A stretch of DNA of 64,000 bases from Pseudoclavibacter sp. CFCC 11306 (GTDB lineage Bacteria > Actinomycetota > Actinomycetes > Actinomycetales > Microbacteriaceae), in contig NZ_WBKF01000003.1 in NCBI RefSeq assembly GCF_008831235.1, forward strand, positions 124,001 to 188,000. Reading direction: 5' to 3'. Positions 61,218 through 64,000 of this stretch are shown in pieces. The stretch's first letter is position 1, and each line of letters opens with the position of its first letter. The notes beneath the pieces are model-generated. The model made no database searches and was not told the origin of the DNA. It saw nothing but the letters and a program-made list of their open reading frames with translations. Position numbers and translations under genes: made by a program.

Positions 61218-62306
61218 ATGCCTGAACCGCTGCCCGCCGAACGCGCGGCAATGCGCCGTGCGCTCGAGCTCGCGCAGCGCGGCCCACTGGCCGGCGGCAA
61301 CCCGCGTGTGGGCTGTGTGCTGCTGGCGGCCGACGGCACCACTCTCGCCGAGGGCTGGCACCATGGCGCAGGCACACCGCACGCCGAGGTCGATGCGCTG
61401 GCGCAGGTGGCCGCACAGCAGGCTTGCGGCGCGACGGCCGTCGTCTCTCTCGAACCCTGCAACCACATCGGACGCACCGGCCCCTGCGCCCAGGCGCTCA
61501 TCGATGCGGGTGTCGGGCGCGTGGTCTATGCCGTGGACGACCCCGGTGACGCCTCAGCGCACGGCGCCGAGCGCCTGGCCGCTCATGGCATCGAGGTGGT
61601 CTCAGGCGTGCTGCACCACGAGGCAGAGCAGGTCAATCACGACTGGTTCGTCGCGATGCGCCGTCGCCGCCCCTGGGTCATCGTCAAGCTCGCTATGTCG
61701 CTCGACGGCCGGGCCGCCGCAGCCGACGGCTCGTCACAGTGGATCACCTCGCCCGAGTCTCGTGACCATGCGCACGCGGTGCGCGGCGAGGTCGACGGCA
61801 TCATCGTCGGCGCCGGTACGGTGGCCGCCGACGATCCGACCCTCACGGCGCGCTTCGCCGACGGCTCGCTGCGCCCGCACCAGCCGGTTCCCGTCTTGCT
61901 GGGCACCGAGCCGGGCTCGGACCTCGGCGCAAAGCTGCGGGTCGCCCATGAACGTGTGGTGGATGTTCCGCTCGACCTGCGAGTCCTGCGCGAGCAGCCG
62001 GGTGCTCGCGTGCGTTCCGAGCTGATCGAGATGTTGGGCGGGCTGTTCGACGGCGACGACGCCATGCGCCGCGTGATCGTCGAAGGCGGGCCCACCACAG
62101 CCTCCCTGTTTCTGCGCGCCGGGCTGGTCGACGAGCTGCACGTCTACAGCGCCCCCGTGCTGATCGGCGGGCCCAAGCTCGCCGTGCAGCAGATCGATGT
62201 GCGCAGCATCGGCGACGCGCTGCGTCTCACCGATGTCACCACGACGCAGCTGGGTTGCGACATACTGTGGCGTGCGAGAATAGAAGGCGATGGTTCACTT
62301 GGTTAG
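61218..62306 (+). CDS. ribD: Bifunctional riboflavin biosynthesis deaminase/reductase
   Basis: The 362-residue enzyme deaminates and then reduces the pyrimidine intermediate of riboflavin synthesis. The N-terminal deaminase has the zinc ligands in GTPHAEVDAL and EPCNHIGRTGPC. The C-terminal reductase shows VIVKLAMSLDGRAA, SSQWITSPESRDHAH, GAGTVAADDP and VIVEGGPTTASLFL. In-frame ATGs lie at 61206, 61212 and 61218; GATGAGG favours 61218. No FMN riboswitch core is seen in the 177 bp upstream. It overlaps ribA. Confidence 0.93.
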   Translation: MPEPLPAERAAMRRALELAQRGPLAGGNPRVGCVLLAADGTTLAEGWHHGAGTPHAEVDALAQVAAQQACGATAVVSLEPCNHIGRTGPCAQALIDAGVGRVVYAVDDPGDASAHGAERLAAHGIEVVSGVLHHEAEQVNHDWFVAMRRRRPWVIVKLAMSLDGRAAAADGSSQWITSPESRDHAHAVRGEVDGIIVGAGTVAADDPTLTARFADGSLRPHQPVPVLLGTEPGSDLGAKLRVAHERVVDVPLDLRVLREQPGARVRSELIEMLGGLFDGDDAMRRVIVEGGPTTASLFLRAGLVDELHVYSAPVLIGGPKLAVQQIDVRSIGDALRLTDVTTTQLGCDILWRARIEGDGSLG

Positions 62307-62907
62307 CAGTTCAGATCGCGTCGAGTTCGTAGTCGAAACCCGCATTCCCACTGACTACGGGATCTTTCGCGTGCGCGGATATCGTGACCTCGTGACCGGG
62401 GCAGACCATCTCGCCGTCATCTCTGAGCACCCGCTCGACGGCGAGCCGCTGGTGCGCGTGCACTCGGAGTGCCTCACCGGCGAGGTGCTGGGTTCGCAGA
62501 AGTGCGAGTGCGGCCCGCAGCTGCACGCAGCGCTGCGCATGATCGACGCCCGAGGCGGCGTGGTGATCTACCTGCGCGGGCACGAGGGCCGGGGCATCGG
62601 TCTGCTCGAAAAGCTGCGCGCCTACCGGCTGCAAGAGCAGGGTCTCGACACGGTCGACGCGAACCGCGCACTCGGCCACGCCGACGACGAACGAGAGTAC
62701 GGCGCGGCCGTGGCGATCCTCGGTGACCTGGGCATCGACCACGTGCGGCTGCTGACGAACAACCCGCTCAAACGCACCGATCTCGAGCAGCATGGCATCA
62801 CGGTCACCGACCAGGTGCCGCTGGTGGTCGGTGAGACCGAGTTCAATCAGGGGTATCTCGAAACCAAGCGCGACCGCATGGGTCACATCCTGCCGGCTGA
62901 TCTCTGA
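62290..62907 (+). CDS. ribA: GTP cyclohydrolase II
   Basis: The 205-residue zinc enzyme opens GTP in the first step of riboflavin synthesis. It shows VRVHSECLTGEVLGSQKCECGPQL (zinc Cys ligands), YLRGHEGRGIGL and RLLTNNPLKRTDLEQHGI. It is a stand-alone GCHII, not fused to the dihydroxybutanone-phosphate synthase domain common in actinobacteria. Its start overlaps the ribD end by 17 bp. No ribE, ribB or ribH is adjacent. Confidence 0.94.
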   Translation: MVHLVSSSDRVEFVVETRIPTDYGIFRVRGYRDLVTGADHLAVISEHPLDGEPLVRVHSECLTGEVLGSQKCECGPQLHAALRMIDARGGVVIYLRGHEGRGIGLLEKLRAYRLQEQGLDTVDANRALGHADDEREYGAAVAILGDLGIDHVRLLTNNPLKRTDLEQHGITVTDQVPLVVGETEFNQGYLETKRDRMGHILPADL

Positions 62908-62939
62908 GCGCCGCCTGGCGTCCTCGCACTGTGATCTTC

Positions 62940-62992
62940 TTGTCAATCTCGTAACCAGGACGTAATATAGTGCAGCGCGCCACAAGCGCTGC
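62940..62992 (+). promoter_or_regulatory. Promoter and hairpin upstream of the MFS gene
   Basis: TTGTCA (62940-62945) and TAATAT (62963-62968) are spaced 17 bp apart, the best housekeeping promoter in the window. A 7-bp inverted repeat, GCAGCGC (62972-62978) and GCGCTGC (62986-62992), sits at the expected start of transcription and could be an operator or leader hairpin. About 155 nt of leader precede the ATG. Confidence 0.65.
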
Positions 62993-63131
62993 ACACGCGT
63001 ATGCGATCATCGTCGTTCCCGCGTTCATCTCGCGCCCCAACATGGGTGTTCATATCAGCGTCCATGGCCTGACCACGCACCGGTAGGCCGCACGACGCGA
63101 CCACTCATTCTCATTGGGAGTCTTCTTCACG

Positions 63132-64000
63132 ATGTCTACAGAAACAGCGACGGCCACCGTCGACGCCAGTCAGCAGAACAAGCCGGCGAATCCGCCCTCA
63201 CGCGTGGTGCTCGCCAGCCTCATCGGCACCACGATCGAGTTCTACGACTTCTATGTCTACGCGACCGCGGCGGTGCTGGTCTTCCCAGCCCTCTTCTTTC
63301 CCGCGGGCAACGACACCGTCGCCCTGCTCGCCTCGTTCGCGGTCTTCGGCGCGGCCATGATCGCACGCCCCATCGGGGCGCTCGTCTTCGGCCACCTCGG
63401 AGACAAAGTCGGTCGCAAGACCACGCTGATCTGGAGCCTGCTCACCATGGGCATCGCGACGTTCCTGATCGGCCTGCTGCCCACGTATCACGACATCGGC
63501 ATCACCGCCGCCGTGCTGCTGCTCATCCTGCGTCTGGCACAGGGGTTCGCGCTGGGAGGCGAGTGGTCGGGTGCGGCGCTGGTCGCCACCGAGAACGCTC
63601 CCAAGGGCAAGCGCGCCTGGTTCGGCACCTTCCCGCAGGTCGGCGCGCCGATCGGCTTCATCATCGCCAATGGCCTGTTCCTCGCGATCAACGCTCTGCT
63701 TCCGCATGAGAGCGGCGACACCTCGCTGCAGTCCGCCGCGTTCCAGGCCTGGGGCTGGCGCATTCCCTTCCTGTTCAGCGCGCTGATGGTGCTCGTCGGC
63801 CTGTGGGTGCGCATGCACTTGGTCGAGTCTGACAGCTTCGCCAAGGCGAAGAAGCAGGGCAAGGTCAAGAAACTGCCGCTGGGAGAAGTGCTGCGCAATA
63901 ACTGGTGGCAGCTGATCTTGGGCACCTTCGCGATGCTCGCCACATACGTGCTCTTCTACCTGATGACCGCGTTCACACTGTCGTACGGCACCAAACCCGC
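63132..64000 (+). CDS. MFS metabolite:proton symporter (MHS family), truncated by window end
   Basis: The visible 289 codons are the N-terminal part of a transporter. ASLIGTTIEFYDFYVYATAAVLVFPALFFP is the metabolite:H+ symporter start. GHLGDKVGRKTTL is the MFS loop 2-3 motif and LRLAQGFALGGEWSGAALVATENAPKGKRAWFGTFPQVGAPIGF the helix 4-5 region. Relatives transport shikimate, alpha-ketoglutarate, proline/betaine and other solutes; the substrate cannot be told. The gene continues beyond 64000. Confidence 0.92.
   Translation, partial: MSTETATATVDASQQNKPANPPSRVVLASLIGTTIEFYDFYVYATAAVLVFPALFFPAGNDTVALLASFAVFGAAMIARPIGALVFGHLGDKVGRKTTLIWSLLTMGIATFLIGLLPTYHDIGITAAVLLLILRLAQGFALGGEWSGAALVATENAPKGKRAWFGTFPQVGAPIGFIIANGLFLAINALLPHESGDTSLQSAAFQAWGWRIPFLFSALMVLVGLWVRMHLVESDSFAKAKKQGKVKKLPLGEVLRNNWWQLILGTFAMLATYVLFYLMTAFTLSYGTKP

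Overview
The window is chromosomal DNA from a high-GC Gram-positive actinobacterium, most likely Micrococcales and probably Microbacteriaceae. The family call is inferred from gene content and order, not from a marker gene. The evidence includes two WhiB-type iron-sulfur regulators, the MtrA-MtrB-LpqB system next to S-adenosylhomocysteine hydrolase, actinobacterial acyl-CoA carboxylase alpha/beta/epsilon genes, a PdtaS-type kinase beside whiB1, and strong G/C third-position preference. I see no insertion sequence, prophage, integrase or CRISPR array. This is core genome, and from whiB1 onward it largely follows the Mycobacterium tuberculosis Rv3219-Rv3336 gene order.

Layout. 1-4.3 kb: a partial membrane-protein gene, then ilvB-ilvN-ilvC (branched-chain amino acids) on the minus strand, closed by a strong hairpin. 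4.3-9.3 kb: otsA-otsB (trehalose), an SGNH lipoprotein, a DedA protein, tRNA-Lys(CTT), a Bcp peroxiredoxin and a small membrane protein. 9.4-21 kb: whiB1, a PdtaS-like kinase, an Rv3235-like gene, then the minus-strand run ahcY-mtrA-mtrB-lpqB-comF-secA. 21-28.5 kb: surface-polysaccharide and regulatory genes, namely an Rv3259-like protein, a DUF5719 protein, a large GT2 membrane glycosyltransferase, whiB2, galE and a GT4-like enzyme. 28.5-35.5 kb: LCP ligase, purK-purE, a PH-domain protein, birA, and divergently accD-accE. 35.5-44.3 kb: a DJ-1/PfpI protein, an ABC exporter, a TRAM-type RNA methyltransferase back to back with maf, the biotin carboxylase subunit and a luciferase-like oxidoreductase. 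44.5-53.7 kb: lpdA, punA-pmm-hrpB, add and manC. 53.8-64 kb: sdhCDAB, a YihY/BrkB protein, exoA, trpS, ribD-ribA and a truncated MFS transporter.

Functional links. BirA sits beside the acyl-CoA carboxylase genes whose BCCP domain it biotinylates. galE, GT2, GT4, LCP, manC and pmm point to cell-envelope glycan synthesis. punA, pmm and add connect purine and pentose/hexose phosphate salvage.

The most unusual signal is non-coding. Two intergenic spacers, upstream of birA/accD (about 33.06-33.27 kb) and between sdhB and yihY (about 57.55-57.81 kb), share an 88-bp ungapped block of roughly 70% identity. The block is built from roughly 30-bp modules and carries a quasi-palindromic stem-loop, inside longer degenerate arrays. 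I know of no described element that matches. Other points are a perfect palindrome overlapping the inferred whiB2 promoter, many TAnnnT boxes 6-8 nt before the start codon (predicted leaderless mRNAs), and head-to-head overlapping start codons of maf and the RNA methyltransferase.
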